Source of the DNA: Lanius collurio
Taxonomy: Eukaryota > Chordata > Aves > Passeriformes > Laniidae
Direction of reading: 5' to 3'
NCBI GenBank assembly: GCA_020086605.1
Contig: JACBWW010000017.1
Location: forward strand, 7,804,673 to 7,868,672
Length of the DNA: 64,000 nt
The position numbers were made by a program, and so were the translations under genes. The notes below the pieces were generated by a model. That model was not told where the DNA came from. It ran no database searches and saw only the letters and a program-made list of their open reading frames with translations. Below, one piece after another: positions 50,238 to 63,965 of the stretch (its first letter is position 1; every line of letters begins with the position of its first letter).

Positions 50238-51957
50238 GACACATTAAATATCAGCCCCCTGAGCCCTTACTGAGCTTTGTTTTTTTCCACAAAGTTCTTG
50301 GCCTTTTCCACCACTGGAAGAACAAGGCAGGATGAACTACAGGTCCAATCTTCATGGTATTATTTTTAGTTTCTCTGCAAGGTGGGATGAGGGTGGGGAA
50401 GGGAGATCCTTGGCTTTGCCAATGAGCTGCTGTCCAGCACTGCTGGCTCAGACTGGACATGGTAATTTGCTGCTGGAAAAAGGGAGGGAATGAAAAATGT
50501 TCAGTTCCTTCCCCAGATTCCTCACAAGAGGGAACAAGAAAGTACAAAGGGAAAATTCTCACATGCTCTTTTCCAGCCTTTTGTAACAGAAAAGAAAAAA
50601 AGAACTCATGTTTTGTTTTGGGGATCATAAAGCTGAATATGTGGCAATATTTCCTTCCAGAGAGGAGAATTTTGCATTCTATGCTAGAAAACAAATTAAC
50701 TTGGCCTGTGCTGTTTTGCTTCCCAGCTTGAGATTTCATCTTCTAATATGAGTTCCACCACAGAAACAAGTTATTCTTTGGTGCAGGAATTCTTTAGCAA
50801 TGTCACTCTTGAGTTTAAAGGTGAAATTAATCTCCCTTTAGCTGGCTGAAAGCAGAATATTTGCTTAAAGTGGACGTGTAGGGTCTTCTATGAAAAAAGG
50901 AAAAATTAAAAATAAAAGAGGAAAAAAGTTGATTTGACTGGCCTATCTAACTATTTTAAGATAATATATTAATTTAATAAACTTCAGAAATAAGATAGAA
51001 AACCTTCTGCCCTATTGATGTGTCATCTGTTTTTGTTTCATTTCCTATCAACAGAAATGTTGAACACTGGAGTCCATTTTTTTTCCAGTACAACCATTAT
51101 TCCTGCAAAATGCTTGCAAAGGAATAGAATTTAGAAAACTTGTCAACAAGATTTCAAATCGATCTGTTGAAATAAATGTTCTTTCCTTCTCTTTTTCTTT
51201 CTGAATTTTGCTGCTTGATGCCATGAAGACTCACAATTTTGACAGCTCAGTGAATGCATAATGTCTTATAAATTATTTACAGACGAATCAAAGTAATTAC
51301 CTGTCTCTTGCACAACATTGTAAACATGGAGTTTAGAGGCATTTTTGGTTTTAACTTGAATATTTTTGAGCCTCAAGCCATGTGGAAATGCAAAAAAGCC
51401 TCACTTCCCAGCCAGTAAAATATTTATAACTACGACCAGCTTGTTTTTTTAAAAGGATTTCTGACAAATCACACCTTTAAAATTTTGATGCTTCTTTAAG
51501 TAAACACATTTTTTACCAAAATAAGAGCAGCCAATCCCCAGCTGGCAGTGGAAGGGTTCTGCTGTCAGCACCAAGAACAGGTGGAATTCTGCTGTTCTCA
51601 ATCCCCTCTCAACTCCCACTGAATCCAACAGGCATTTTTGGCATGTCTTTCAGTGAAGGGAATTGTACTGGGCTCCGTATTTAGGGAAAAAATGCCCCCC
51701 TTGGGGAACAATTGCATCACTGGATGCTAGACATGTAAATTATTGGCTAAATTAGCTGGCGAGTCTCCCAAGACTCCTTGTAGAGTTGATAGATACAGAG
51801 ATTTACATCCAGTTTGCATATTAAAAAACCTAACTTAAGGTGCCTTAATATGCAAGCTGAGTCCCACTGAAGGCATATCCATAATCTCAGAGAGCTGAGC
51901 TGCCTATTTCACTTCCCAGCCCTGGAATTCCTCTTTTTTATAGTGTTCATAGACATT

Positions 51958-52161
51958 CTTTTATTTTTTCTGGTTGTTGTTTTTGTTGTTGGGTCATATG
52001 GGGTTTTTTTGTTTAGTTTTTTGGTTGGTTGGTTGGGGTTTTTGGTTTTTTTTTTGGGGATTTGTTTGTTTGTTTGTGTTGTTGTTTTAGTTTTTGGGTT
52101 TTGGTGCATTTTGTTTGATTTTGTTTGGTTTTTTGTGGGATTTTTATTATTTTTTTTGGTA
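51958..52161 (+). repeat. T/G-rich low-complexity tract, about 200 bp
   Basis: The longest of the T/G-rich tracts here: ttggttggttgg, tgttgttg and ttgtttgtttg units with T9 runs and G3-4 clusters. Open frames of 81 (+) and 95 (-) codons across it are composition artefacts. Confidence 0.92.
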
Positions 52162-52762
52162 AACCAAAGGGGAACCTTACCCAAATAGCTGGACATCAGT
52201 TACACAGCATCGTTTTCACCCTTCAGGAGCAGATAGTTGAGCCTTGTGGACAAGCACCTTCAGATGCTTTTCTTATTGATCCTTCTCCTTGCCTTTCTGA
52301 TTACTCTAAAAGCCATTTCAGACTTCCATGGCAGCTTGCACTTTTAGTAATGAAGCCATACATCTCCTGCTCCCACAGCTGCTGGCATCGATTGGTTTGT
52401 GTCCTTTTGCAGAAAGACAAATCAAAGGGAGCAGAGTGGAACAACACAAGCACAAATCACAGCCCAAACAAAAGGCAAGGCTGGAAGGATCCATCACTGA
52501 GTGACCAGCCAGGACCTGGCTGAAGAAATTGCTGGACAGAGAAGTCAATGCACAAGGAAATTCTTTAGAGGAGAAAAACAATTATTAGAGTGTGTAATGA
52601 GTATGCCCAAGCCATATGCCAAGAGCGAAGCCAAACTGAATAATGAACATAAACAATTAATAAAACGTTCTGAAGGATTGTTGGGCATATTTTAAGAACT
52701 TACCTCATCCTTATTCCCAAGACAGAAAAGGACCTGAGTCTACTCCAGGTTTTTGGCCATTA

Positions 52763-52777
52763 AAAAAAAAAAAAAAG
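52763..52777 (+). repeat. Poly(A) run
   Basis: About 15 A, preceded by gccatt. No element body recognised. Confidence 0.75.
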
Positions 52778-53411
52778 GTTAATGTAATTCCACTCCTTTT
52801 CTGCTAACCTGCAAACTGCCCAAACCAGAGCCCACTGTTACCATAACTGAATAATCCTGGGCAGAAATAAATAGAGTGCTCTCAGTGAGCAGGGCTGTCC
52901 CATAATTGTCTTCATGCAGGACAGACCAGAATTGCTGATTTGTTTCCCATTACTCCACTGGATTGAGAACTGATAAAGAGATTTTCTGATGTGGTTACAG
53001 CAGCTGAGCATTCCTGCTCACATGAGTAAGATTTCTCCCTTGGGTTATAAACTGAGTAGGTTTTGTGTGCTTCCTAATTTTTCTTCTACCTGCATCTCCA
53101 AGAGACTGTGGACTCTCTGAAGATATCCATAAATATAAACCTGTACTCTATACCTTCATAAATGCACACCTTCAGCTATAAAAACTTACATCTAACTGAA
53201 GTTTACATCAGGATTTAATTTTAAATCTGCTAAATAACTCAACATCTGTTCATTCATAGAATATCAGGAAGAAATGTATCATTGTCTTATTATTATTGTC
53301 TGACACTGAGGTTTTTGCCATCCCTGCAAGTTAAAATTTCTCAAGTGGCTGTAACATAGCGAAATTTCTGGATCTTTATAAATCAAGCCCACAGAATTGT
53401 GGCCTGTAATA

Positions 53412-53430
53412 CTTTTTTTTTTTTTTTTTT
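53412..53430 (+). repeat. Poly(T) run
   Basis: About 20 T in a row. No element body recognised on either side. Confidence 0.75.
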
Positions 53431-56400
53431 CATGTTTTGTCCAGCTAATAACAATGTCACAGACACTTAGAACTTCCCAAATTCCTTTTAGATATTTTAG
53501 TTATGGTTTATTTTGTCTGGGTGCAAGGAAGGATCTCTGTGAACTCCATAGGTCCCTTTAGGTGTATTTTCCATTTCCCCATGATGATTCCACATTCCAA
53601 TAAAAGCATATTGGTTAAATGTATGCAAATTTTAATAGTTATTTATTACTTCAGACGGGAGGGTAATTACCTACCCACACATATTTGTAAGAAAAACCAC
53701 AGAACACTTTCCCTCCTACTTGATCTTTAACTCTTTCTAATATGAAAAGGGGGGGAAGGAATAATGATGTGCTTAACTAATTTTCATATTTCTTTTTTAA
53801 CCCATCTCTAAATTTTCTAAACCACTTAGTCTCTGACTTCAAGAAGCTTTATACATGGAGAAACTAATTATCTATTTTGGAATTAACTCCTTATCTACAG
53901 GAGGAAGGTGTAAGAAATTGAGGATGTGCAGACTTTTTTTTCACAAATAGGGTTAAAATCCTCATTTTTCCAAAATACTTCTTCCTTCCATGACTCCATC
54001 AATGGCCTTTATGGAGACAGTGACAAACCCAGCAGTGCTGGAGGTTTGATCCATATCTCTGTACGTTCTTGGTGTTACTGGTCCTGTAAATTGATCATAA
54101 ATTGTCAAGTCCTCTTGGCAGCCACTTCTATTTCTTCGTGTATTGCACCAGCCTTTGGACCAAGAAAGCCAAACCCATCACACTTCTTGCAATCCAAAGA
54201 CAAGCAAAGAGGAATTATCTTGTCTCTAATTATTCAGATTTTGCATTAACACAACTGTAATTTTTGAGTCTTCCTGTGGTTTTCTGGGCATTTTCACCTA
54301 ACGCATTTCCCCTACCTAAACACCAGAAGACTTCTCATATCTTCTCTGCTGTTTATTACCATTTCCAGGAATCCTAGTGAGGCGTTTCATTTGCAGTGTT
54401 CTTTTTTTCCACTCTCTGAATACATTGTGGGCACTCAGAGAAGTTCAGTATGGGAGAGGAGACAGCCTTTGTTAAACTCTGGCATTGTGTCCCTGTTCAG
54501 GAGCACGAAGTGCAGCACGTGAACCTCTCCCCTCACAGGGATGGGCTGGCTATTGATAATGGATTTATTTCCTTTGTTTCCTCCACTAGACCATAAGGTC
54601 CCACGAGCTCCAATTAGGAAATGTTTGACTCACCACTGGAACAATTTCCAGGACAGATTATGGAATTTGCACGCTGGAAGAAATTAAGTTATTTAATTCA
54701 GTCGTTTCTCATCCTCCGAAGGTTTGAAGGAGTAAACAAAGAACAAATTCCTCTCAGGAGTGTCTCCACTGGCGTCACTCTGCTTAGTTCAGGAATGAAT
54801 TTGGCCCAAGATCTGTTCTAACTTATCTTGTCCTACATTTTCCACTGAGATAATTCTATTTATAAAAACAGAAAAGCATAAAATGGGGAGCAGGACTCAA
54901 AATATGAAGGAGCAGCTTGATTTAACAACTTTACATCTGGAGAACATTTAGATTTCGGTGTCACCATTTATTGTAGGTGGTTTGGTTTGGTTTTCCAGCT
55001 GTAAAAAAGAGCAGAAAATCTTCTAACACTCAGAGCTACCCTGAAAGAAAAACTGTAATAATTTTTAAATTCCTTTTGAGGGATTTTAATAGAGGTATGC
55101 CACAATTTAATATAATTTCTGAAATTATCAATTATATAGGCTTGAGGTCAGTGGCTCTTTTCAGTTGTTTATTGCCTGCCTGTTTTCTTTGGTCTATTTA
55201 TCTTTCTAGAAACAAGTCAAAATTCCTGACAAATGTTTTTGAATGGTCAATTATTAATCTCAGGCTTTGCCTGAATAATTCCCATTGAAAATCCTGTTCT
55301 CCTGTGTTGGGATTTTTTAAGACTCATCCTCAGAGACTGTTTCAAGGTTCGTGCCCCACTTTAGTCCCACTCCAGTGCTGTTGTGAAATTAGTTAGAAAC
55401 GAACAAATCAAAGGAAGATGTTATCATTTCTTTCTTTTGAGACAGAAAAGATTGGAATCTGTGAATTTATTATTGTGAATCCTCAAGGCTCAAGAGACCT
55501 GCTGTTAAATTTTCCCCTCATCTTCCACGCAATTGAATCCTGTCTCCATTTTCAAAGGAATTCAGACTCCAAAATACCAAAAAGATAGTCTCAAAAAATG
55601 TCCACTTTCTCTGTCTCCATGGCAACTGTTTATCCCAGAGATCTTCCAGCTGTCTTCTTCACAGGCCCATAAATATCATAATGGGCCAAATATCACTCCA
55701 AGAGTAGCATAAGCAGCAGTGAACTGTTCAGCTCTCCAGCTTGGGAAGATTTTTTACCTTTTTAGCCATAGCTGAAAGCCAGGTTCACTGTGAGGCAAAT
55801 TAATACATGTGGGAGAAATATATTAATTGTATAGAATATTTTATATGTATGTATTTATTTCTATCCAGCTACTTCAACACCACAACCAATTGCAGGTTTA
55901 GGTAATATTAATGAAACTGTTCACAAAGACAGACCACAGCTGGTATTGCTCCACCCTGCTGTCCTTAGTCAATCCCTTTTTATGGCCAGGTTGTGCCATT
56001 TGGGATAGGATGTGACCAAGGGAGGTGAGGCTGCGTCAAGAGCAACACATCCTTGTGGTTATTAATCCATCTTCTCAAACTCTGTCTTAACTCTGCAGCT
56101 TTCAGGCAGGGTTTTTTATGATGCCCTTCCCAGAAATCACTCTGAGCCCATGTAAAGATTAAAATTTGTGGCACTGTGATGTATGAGAAGCCTGCTAGGC
56201 ACGGATGGAGCAACTCCCTCTCCCCATCTGTCTCAGCCTGGAGAATTAATGAAAGACAGAGTTGATAAAGTGCAGGATGCTGTCTCCTTCCCCTCAGAAG
56301 GGAGGGAAGTGAGTCAGAACTGGTGCTGGGGGAGAATGAGGATGTTTTGGCTGCCCCCAAAAATAAAGGAAGTGAGGGAGGCCAGGTGGTGCCAGGCAAA

Positions 56401-57039
56401 GCTGCCTGCAGCAGCTGCCCTTGGTCTCCCACATCCCAAGTCCTGAGCAGTGCTGGATTATCTGCAGCTGGTGAGCTTGGCACTGCCTGTGCTACTGGCA
56501 GCTTGGAAGTGTCATCCTGTCCTCCAACAGCAATGGAATCAAAAATCTCTCAATTTTTTCAGTATTTTTATAGCAATTGACAGCCTCTCCCTGCCTCCAG
56601 AACAGCAAAGTGGCTGCTTTCTCACAGAGGAGCAACCAAGCCTTTTTATTATATTTAAAGCAGGTTTAAAAAAAAACAACAGCCCTGCTCAATTTCCCAG
56701 CTTATTGGCTTTTTACTCTCCTGCCTAATTAGACAAAGAAATGTTCCCAAGATTTTGCCAAATTGAAGTTTTCCTTTAAAACTCTTCAAAGCTCACCTAA
56801 GGCCAAGTGGCTGGCAGCACTTAAAAGATTCTGGAGATTTTCTTGGGTGAGGTTTTCTTGGCAGGTATTAATGCAAGAGTAGCAATAAGTGTGAGCTTAG
56901 AAATAAATATCCTGTGGCTGCAAAGAGCTAAACAGCTTTAAAAGTAGAAAAAGAATTTACATTTCTTTGATTATAAATAACAGCTCCTGTAATTTAAAAG
57001 CTGATCTTTGCCATGTATAAAATCTATAAGGAAAAAAAA

Positions 57040-57310
57040 GTTATGAAATGCAGCATACTTCAGTAGTATAATAAATTTTGTAAAATATTATATACTATAT
57101 ATATAATCTTCTATATATTTATATGACTTATAATTATATATTATAATACTTTTTTAAACAATTAAATATGCAATTATACAAAATCCCATCACGTAACTAC
57201 GATAATAATATACAGCAAATGGGTATTTACAAGAAAAATATATGTTAAATTTATCATGAAGTCATATTATTTTAATTGTGTAATATTTATTTTGTAAAAT
57301 TAATGTCCTA
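57040..57310. repeat. AT-rich block
   Basis: About 270 bp made mostly of A and T with tatata and atatat units and several self-complementary stretches (for example 57093-57125). No coding potential seen. Confidence 0.75.
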
Positions 57311-57872
57311 TAAAATCCATCATTCCAATCAAAAAAAACTCAGTGTTTTGGGTGCTTTCTCTTTGAGGTTTTAACATGATCTATTACTAACTCAGTACAT
57401 TGGAAGTGAAATATCTCAAATAATTTTTTCTAATGTTCTCTTTGATTAATTAAGCTGATATTTTTAAGAGTTGTCTGCAAAAAGTGCTGCACTTAGATCT
57501 CTGAAAATGTCCTAAATAAAACAACTCACTTTAGTGAGTTGCTGCTCCAGTAGAAAATCCTCTGAGAGTTCACAAGTCTCATTATGTAAAGAATGGATTC
57601 TAGATAATCACAATATAGTCCTGAGTAACTTTATACTGGGGCAGCAGCTGCCTAAGGAAAGATGATGGAAAATTTTGGGATGGGTCAAGTGCTGGTGAGT
57701 TGGATCCCAGTCTATTGTTCTTCGTGTACCACTCTGGCAGAGAAACTTGGACTGTGCATGTGAAATTCCTCTGATTCCTGCTGGTTTAAACCTAAAATTA
57801 GGCTTTCTCCCACTGCCTTTACTAATCGAGGAAGAAAATACACATCTCCAGGCGATAATTTATCTTAGAACA

Positions 57873-58045
57873 CTTTGCCCAGAGAAGCTGTGGCTGTCCC
57901 TGGATCCCTGGCAGTGTCCAAGGCCAGGTTGGATGGGGCTTGGAGCAGCCTGGGACAGTGGGAGGTGTCCCTGCCCAGGACAGGGGCTTGGAATGAGATG
58001 ATCTTTCAGGTCCCTTCCAACCCAAACCAATCCGTGGTTCTGTGA
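57873..58045 (+). mobile_element. CR1 LINE 3' fragment
   Basis: Starts ttgcccagagaagctgtgg and ends ggtcccttccaacccaaaccaatccgtggttctgtga, a 173-bp 5'-truncated copy that looks little diverged. Confidence 0.94.
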
Positions 58046-58409
58046 TAATTAGAAACCTTGTAGCAGTGCCCTCCACACTTTTCTGTTTTATTTTGTGCAC
58101 TGTAAAAGAAATGCAGAACTTCCCTTAAAATTACACATAAAATCTTTATACTGGTGAGGGGACGAGCACCAGGTTAGACAGCACAAGGTACATCTCTGGG
58201 CAGCAACAGCAATTCTTGGATAGAAAAACTACTTCTTGGTGTAATAACTGGGCCAAATGACCAGATGAAAGAACATAATTCCAAAACTTGTCAGGAACAG
58301 AACTGGTAGAGGAAAAAAAAAGACCTTCTCTCTTTTAAAATGTACCCTGAAATTTCAGTGGATGTTACATTTCTATTCTGTTATGGCCCGCACTTTCAAA
58401 AGAAACTGA

Positions 58410-58980
58410 AGAATCACAGAACTCCAGAATGGTTTGAGTTGGAAGGGACCTTAAAGCTCATTTTGTTCCAAACCCCTGCCATGGGCAGGGACATCTTCCA
58501 CTATCCCAGGTTGCTCCATGACCTGTCCAGCCTGGCCTTGGGCACTGCCAGGTACCAGGGACAGCCACAGCTTCTCTGGGCGCCCTGTGCCAGTGTCCCA
58601 CAGTAAAGAATTTCTAGCACTTTATCTATCCCTGCCCTCTGGCAGTGGGAAGCCATTCCCTGGGTCCTGTCCCTCCAGCCCTTGTCCCCAGTCCCTCTGC
58701 AGCTCTCCTGGAGCCCCTTCAGGCCCTGCAAGGGGCTCTGAGCTCTCTCTGGAGCCTTCTCTTCTCCAGGTGAGCACCCCCAGCTCTCCCAGCCTGGCCC
58801 CAGAGCAGAGGGGCTCCAGCCCTTGGAGCATCTCTGTGGCCTCCCCTGGATTCCTTCCAGCAGCTGCAGTTCTTTCCTTTGCTGGAGATGGGATCTCACC
58901 AGAGCAGAGCTGCAGAATCCCCTCCCTTGTCCTGCTGCCCACACAGATTTTGGAGCACAGTTGTCTCTCTGGGCTGGGAC
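58410..58980 (-). mobile_element. CR1 LINE 3' fragment, about 570 bp (longest here)
   Basis: Begins agaatcacagaactccagaatgg and extends through the gccctgcaaggggctctgag and cttctctccaggtgagcaccccc segments to tctcaccagagcagagctgcagaatcccctccc and a final tctctctgggctg near 58980. The minus-strand 193-codon frame across it is not a gene I can name and is mostly CR1 3' sequence. Confidence 0.93.
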
Positions 58981-60319
58981 TACACAGTTCTGGGTCTGGC
59001 TGAATTCCAGGGTTGGTGCCCAACTCCAAACACCTCCAGAAACACCATTTTTGTGACAGGAACTTCTCCAAGATACCTGCACCTTGAAATGTCAATTACT
59101 TTTGAAAATCATATCCCCATACCAGGCCACGCTCAAGCCCTTATTTATTTTGGTATTTACCTAGATTTATGAAGGAACAGAGAGCTCCTATCTCATATTC
59201 CCCTGTCTCAGAAAGGCTTTATATGTAGTGTGCCCTTTAGAAGTTATTGTGCACCACATAATTCAGTTTAATATGCTGCTTTGTTACATTACGTTTCCTT
59301 TGATATTACTCTCCTGAAGGCAATATGACCTTGAAGGTGATATTTTAAACCAATAAACAAGGAGAGGAACTGAAAATCAAATGGAATGCTGTAGGCCAGA
59401 AGGATGGATATTCATCTCAGGCCTTTATTTCCCTGCATGAAAAATACAGAAGTCTAACATTTATGTAATTACATTTTTTTCTTGATTTGCCAAAGGAACA
59501 AATTTTATGCAAATTCTTGTCTGTTCCCTCCTGTCTGAGTATGAATACACAAATTCCATTGACCATAACTCCTTTACTCCTTTGTTCAGTCCTCCATGTA
59601 TGAAAATGGCGTGCTGGATACAAAGAAAATATCAAAATAATAATTTTCATAGAGAAGGAGACAGGGAGGAGTTACACACTTGTTTAGAGGATGGAAAGAG
59701 TAAACAGAGAGTTACTACAGGAGTTTGCTGTCCAAAAAAATATCCCTGCTTTGTACCTTTTCTTGCCAAAAAGTTGTCAGGGATGAGAGGAAGTATTTTG
59801 CACTAGGGCAAGATAAGGACATTGGAGGATGTTGTGGAAACTGGAAAGAGGATTTTAGTATAGACAGTGGGAATAGAGAGGAGATTGTGATAGGGGCACT
59901 ACAAACAGGACATAAATCTGAAAAGAAAAAAAAGAAAATAGGACACAAATCTGCCAAAAAGAGCAGTTTCTACACAGTCCTGGTGACAGTGGCTCTGTGT
60001 TGGTGGAAGATAACAGGCTCTGCCCTCAGCTGATTTAAATTAATTCCTTCTAGTCCATGAACTTCACCTATGGGGCTGCCTAAAATCTGGTTTTATATCT
60101 GCCCACTAGAAAACTCTGACTCTCAAGACAGCCCTAGACAGAGGAGAAAAGGAATATAAGGGACTGGTGCCTCAATATTTTTTAGCTTTTTTATAGATTT
60201 GTAAATTTGTAGAATTTTAATACATAGCTGTAGAGTTCCTAGAACTTTCTTGCACTTTAGAACAGTAGTTACCCTTTCTCACACATTATGTCACCTTCTT
60301 GAAATTCTGTGTAGTCTTA

Positions 60320-60440
60320 GGGACACTTTCCACTAGCCCAGGTTGCTCCAAGCCCCATCCAACCTGGCCTTGGACTCTTCCAGGGATGGGACATCCACCA
60401 CTTCTGTGGGCAACCTGCTCTGAGATAAATTATCCCCTGG
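60320..60440 (-). mobile_element. CR1 LINE fragment lacking its 3' end
   Basis: It begins inside the element at ggacactttccactagcccagg, with no terminal block, then ccaacctggccttggactcttcc and gggcaacctgctctgag. Its missing 3' end lies on the side away from the nearby LTR. Confidence 0.85.
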
Positions 60441-60642
60441 AGATGTGTATTTTTTGGTCCCGTGATTAGAAAAAGCAATGAGAGAAAGCCTAATTTCAGG
60501 TTTTCCTTTCAAGAAAAGAATTTCTAACAAGGACACCCAGTTTTGCACCAGCACATGCGAGACATAGCAAGGTACAGGGTCAAGAACCTCTTGGAGGGCC
60601 TCCAGTGGGGCAGGGTGGGTTACCAGGACCACCAGTCTCCTA

Positions 60643-61072
60643 TGGTGATACCTGAAGTGGCCACCTAAAAGCAGAGCCGAGACAGGAGTAGGGGAATAAA
60701 GGCAGGGATTTATTTGAAAGGCCTTCAAAGGTACCCCTGGGCAGGCCAGAGGCTGCACACGAGAGGGACCCCAAGTCACGAGTTCTTCACACTTTTATAA
60801 GTTGGCTCTTTTGCATATCAGGGTTAATTCTCCAATTAAATCTTCAGTTAATGATGTAACTTCCCCAAGTTTACCCCCCTTCTCAAGATGTTGGTTTACA
60901 CTTTTTGGGCCTAGGATGGTCTGGGTGTCCTTGCAGAGCAGGCCTGGAGAGGCTTTGCTGTGTCTGCCCAGCACGAGAGAGCAGAAGGGAACAGGCCACA
61001 AGAAACTTCAGAGTTACACACTGGGCAGTGCAGGATCTGAAAATATAAAAGTTAAAACCTAAGGCATCAACA
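60643..61072 (-). mobile_element. Solo-LTR-like element of an endogenous retrovirus
   Basis: On the minus strand it has the order of an LTR: 5' terminus tgttgatgcct, a TATA-like cttataaaag near 60795, a polyadenylation signal aataaa at 60714-60709, then a short U5-like part ending aggtatcacca. The two ends form imperfect inverted repeats (9 of 11 bases) with TG...CA limits. No matching target duplication was found next to the ends, and no primer-binding site, polypurine tract or gag/pol frame was recognised beside it. I therefore call it solo, with the ends tentative. Confidence 0.68.
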
Positions 61073-62609
61073 GGAAGCAATTTCTAGATATCCTAATTAA
61101 TTAAATTTATAAAAATTGGGAAAATCCAATGCCAGGCATGCTCACAGGGGTATTTTGTGCACCTGAAAGCTTTCATTAAAAGACTGCTCTTTATGTTATC
61201 AATCCTAATATTGTTTGGAGGGTTTTTCTTCTGCTTCCAGGCAACAGGACCGTCAGCAATTTCAGAGGAGCTGTTTATCACTGCTCTCCTGCCAGCATGG
61301 CTTGCTTTGAGGATTTTTTTTTTTTTCTCTTGGTGCTTGTCCAGAAATTTTAGGCAAGCAGGAGCCTTTCAGCTGCCAGGAGCAGCAGGTTAGGGAGAGT
61401 GTGAACTGAAGGATGGGAACAAGGCTTGTGAGGACCTCCATGAAGGCAGGATGACTAGAAAGGTATTAGTGCTGGGTATAGTTTTAAAAATGCATCAGAA
61501 GACTCTGCAATGATAAATAATTGTAGTTTCCTTGTTAATAGATATGGCTTTTCTCTGAAAGAGCTGGTTTTTTCAGTGGCTGCCAAGTCAGATCCATCCT
61601 TAGGTGTGTGAGGCACCTCCCTCAGCTTCAACAGTGAGGAATTTAAACTTGGGTGTCATGGGCTTCACATGAAATTCATAGAAAATCCACCATATAAAAT
61701 CCACAATCTCAAATTCACATCTAAATTCATATAAAATTCACATAAACGTGCTTCAGCTGAAAGCACTCTCTTTTTTAAAGAAAAGTACAATGTGGATCCA
61801 GCCCCAGGGAGCTCACAGGCTATACATTAATTTTATTTCCCTTCTACAAGTAGAAGTTTGAGGCAGAGATGTGCACGCTGATCATGAGGGCTTCTAACAG
61901 CAGCCACTGTGGCTTGCCTGTGATTCAAATTCCTCAGGGACATGTCCCAGCCCTCAGCTGGACTCCTCAGGATTGGGAAGTGTCTAAGGGACATTGTGGA
62001 GCTGCTGGTGATTTCTCTGCCCAGCATTGGTTCGTGGCTACCCCAAAAGACCACACAGAGCCTTTAGGGAATACAAACTTTTAATAAAACATTTCAAAGG
62101 CAGCTGCCTAAGGCAAGTTTTTTCGTGCCCTCAATCTACTGAGTGTAGTCTGTGAGGAGATGCAAGTTCACTTTACAGGGTGGTTCACCACCGGTGCCAC
62201 CTTAAAATGGGATTATTCCAGTCTGGAAAGTCTCCCTCCCTGAGCTACAGAGGAATCTTTGCTTTGCTGAATGGGGTAAAAGGGTGAGGCTTGGACACCT
62301 AAAGTTAAACTAATCTGGACTTAACCTACAGTGGCATGATCAGTGTGTGTTTCCTCTGAAGTCAGCAGCAAGGAATGAGGGCTCCCCAAGGATCGTCCTT
62401 CCCTCAAAGGAGAGGGGTGAATAAGTGGAAGCATTTCTCTGCCCATCCTTTGAGAAGGACAGAGTCACTTAGCCAGGAGCAGATGCCAAGTTTGTACCAC
62501 TTCTGGTATCTGGGGTGAATCCCACAGTGTTCACCAAACAGGAATTCCCACTGCAGGTTGCAGTGCAGACACGGGAAGGGAAGGTAGGATTTGTGCTTTC
62601 TGGAAACAG

Positions 62610-62838
62610 CCTTGGGTTGTACCACGGGAGGTTTGGATTTGATATTGAGGGAAATTGCTTCGCTGGAAGGGTGGTCAAGCATTGGAATTCCACTAAGGAA
62701 GTGGTGGAATCACCATCCCTAAAAGTGTTCAGAAAATATGTGGATGAGGCATTTGAGGGTTTAGTGGTAGACTTGGCAGCGCTGGTTTGATGTCCTGAAG
62801 GGTTTTTTCCAACCTTAATGACTCTGTAAATCTGTGAT
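62610..62838 (+). mobile_element. CR1-type LINE fragment (another subfamily)
   Basis: gggttgtaccacgggaggtttggatttgatattgagg, gggtggtcaagcattggaa, gtggtggaatcaccatccct, tttagtggtagacttggcagcgctgg and the end ttttttccaaccttaatgactctgtaaatctgtga. The end type (ccaaccttaatgac) is unique in this window. Confidence 0.9.
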
Positions 62839-63965
62839 TGTTTTGTTTCCAAAAGCATCCATCAGCAAGACCACTTGCAATTTGTTTTCATTCTGTCCCA
62901 TGTGAAATCTTATTCTTTAAAACTATTTATTGTTGATACTGATTCCTAAGGAATGATGAAAAATTAGGAAAGTTTTTATCCCCTTGAAGCTGCACCTTGC
63001 ATTGTCTGAGCCACCTCTTTCCAGGATTGCCTGGGCATCCCTACGTCACTGGGCAGTGGGGACACCCTGCCAGCGCCAGAGGAGACCCCGCTGGGCAGTT
63101 TCACACTCAAGTCACTTTGATTTCCGTGGGCAGATTTCACCCAGCAGGAATTCCTGGCTGCAGCATGGTTTACAAATGCAGGGAGATTGTGCACGCTGGC
63201 TTTTAGTCCATTAAATTTTTTTATTGTTGTTATCATTCTTTTCTTTGCTCTTCTAAGTTGTTTGTTTCAAGTATACTTTTCCAAGTGGGATCAGGCAATC
63301 TTCTTATTGATGGGGAAATCTTTACAATCTCCATCTCTCCCCTATTTTAAGGCAAATTGCTTGACTTGCTGCTTCCCTCTCTCCCTCTCTCTCAATGTCA
63401 GCACATCAATGTTTTCTAGCACAATGAACTTGTAATATCTTTTTAAATGCGACTGGTTTTTATCTCAGCGTGGTATTACTACAAAATCAGCCACCTGCTA
63501 TAACTGAATTTCATCCACACTGCCATGAGATGTTTATACTCTGGCTGTTTCTGTTCTACAGCCTGAGGATTTCCTTGTATTTCTCTGCTTTGCAGTATCC
63601 ATTGCTGTCCCAGCGTTGGAAAACAATGTTGAAAAAATAATAAGACATAAGTAGGTTTTTCCTATTCCTATTCAACCCAGTTAATTCAAGCATGGCCAAC
63701 AGGTGTTTCTCCAAAGATTTCATTAACCACTGATTATCTCCAGCATCTCTTGTAAGCAAATGCCTCATTAAAGTGGATGTTCACACATAATTTATTTCTG
63801 TACATAGTGCCATACTTCAGTGAGCTATAAACCTGTTGCTGCACATGCTCAGATCGACATGGAAAATGCAATTCCTACTGCTCAGCCAGACACAAGCTAT
63901 CAAAGACAATAAAATCTAATAACACTCAATGTGGTCTTGACTCCATCTTTAGTACATAAACAATA

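Noticed and set aside
50251..50739. 162-codon minus-strand frame
   Set aside because: No recognisable family or motif, no splice or promoter support, and ordinary intron composition.
58501..59095. 193- and 157-codon minus-strand frames
   Set aside because: They run through a GC-rich CR1 3' region. CR1 reverse transcriptase motifs are not visible, so this is untranslated or degenerate LINE sequence.
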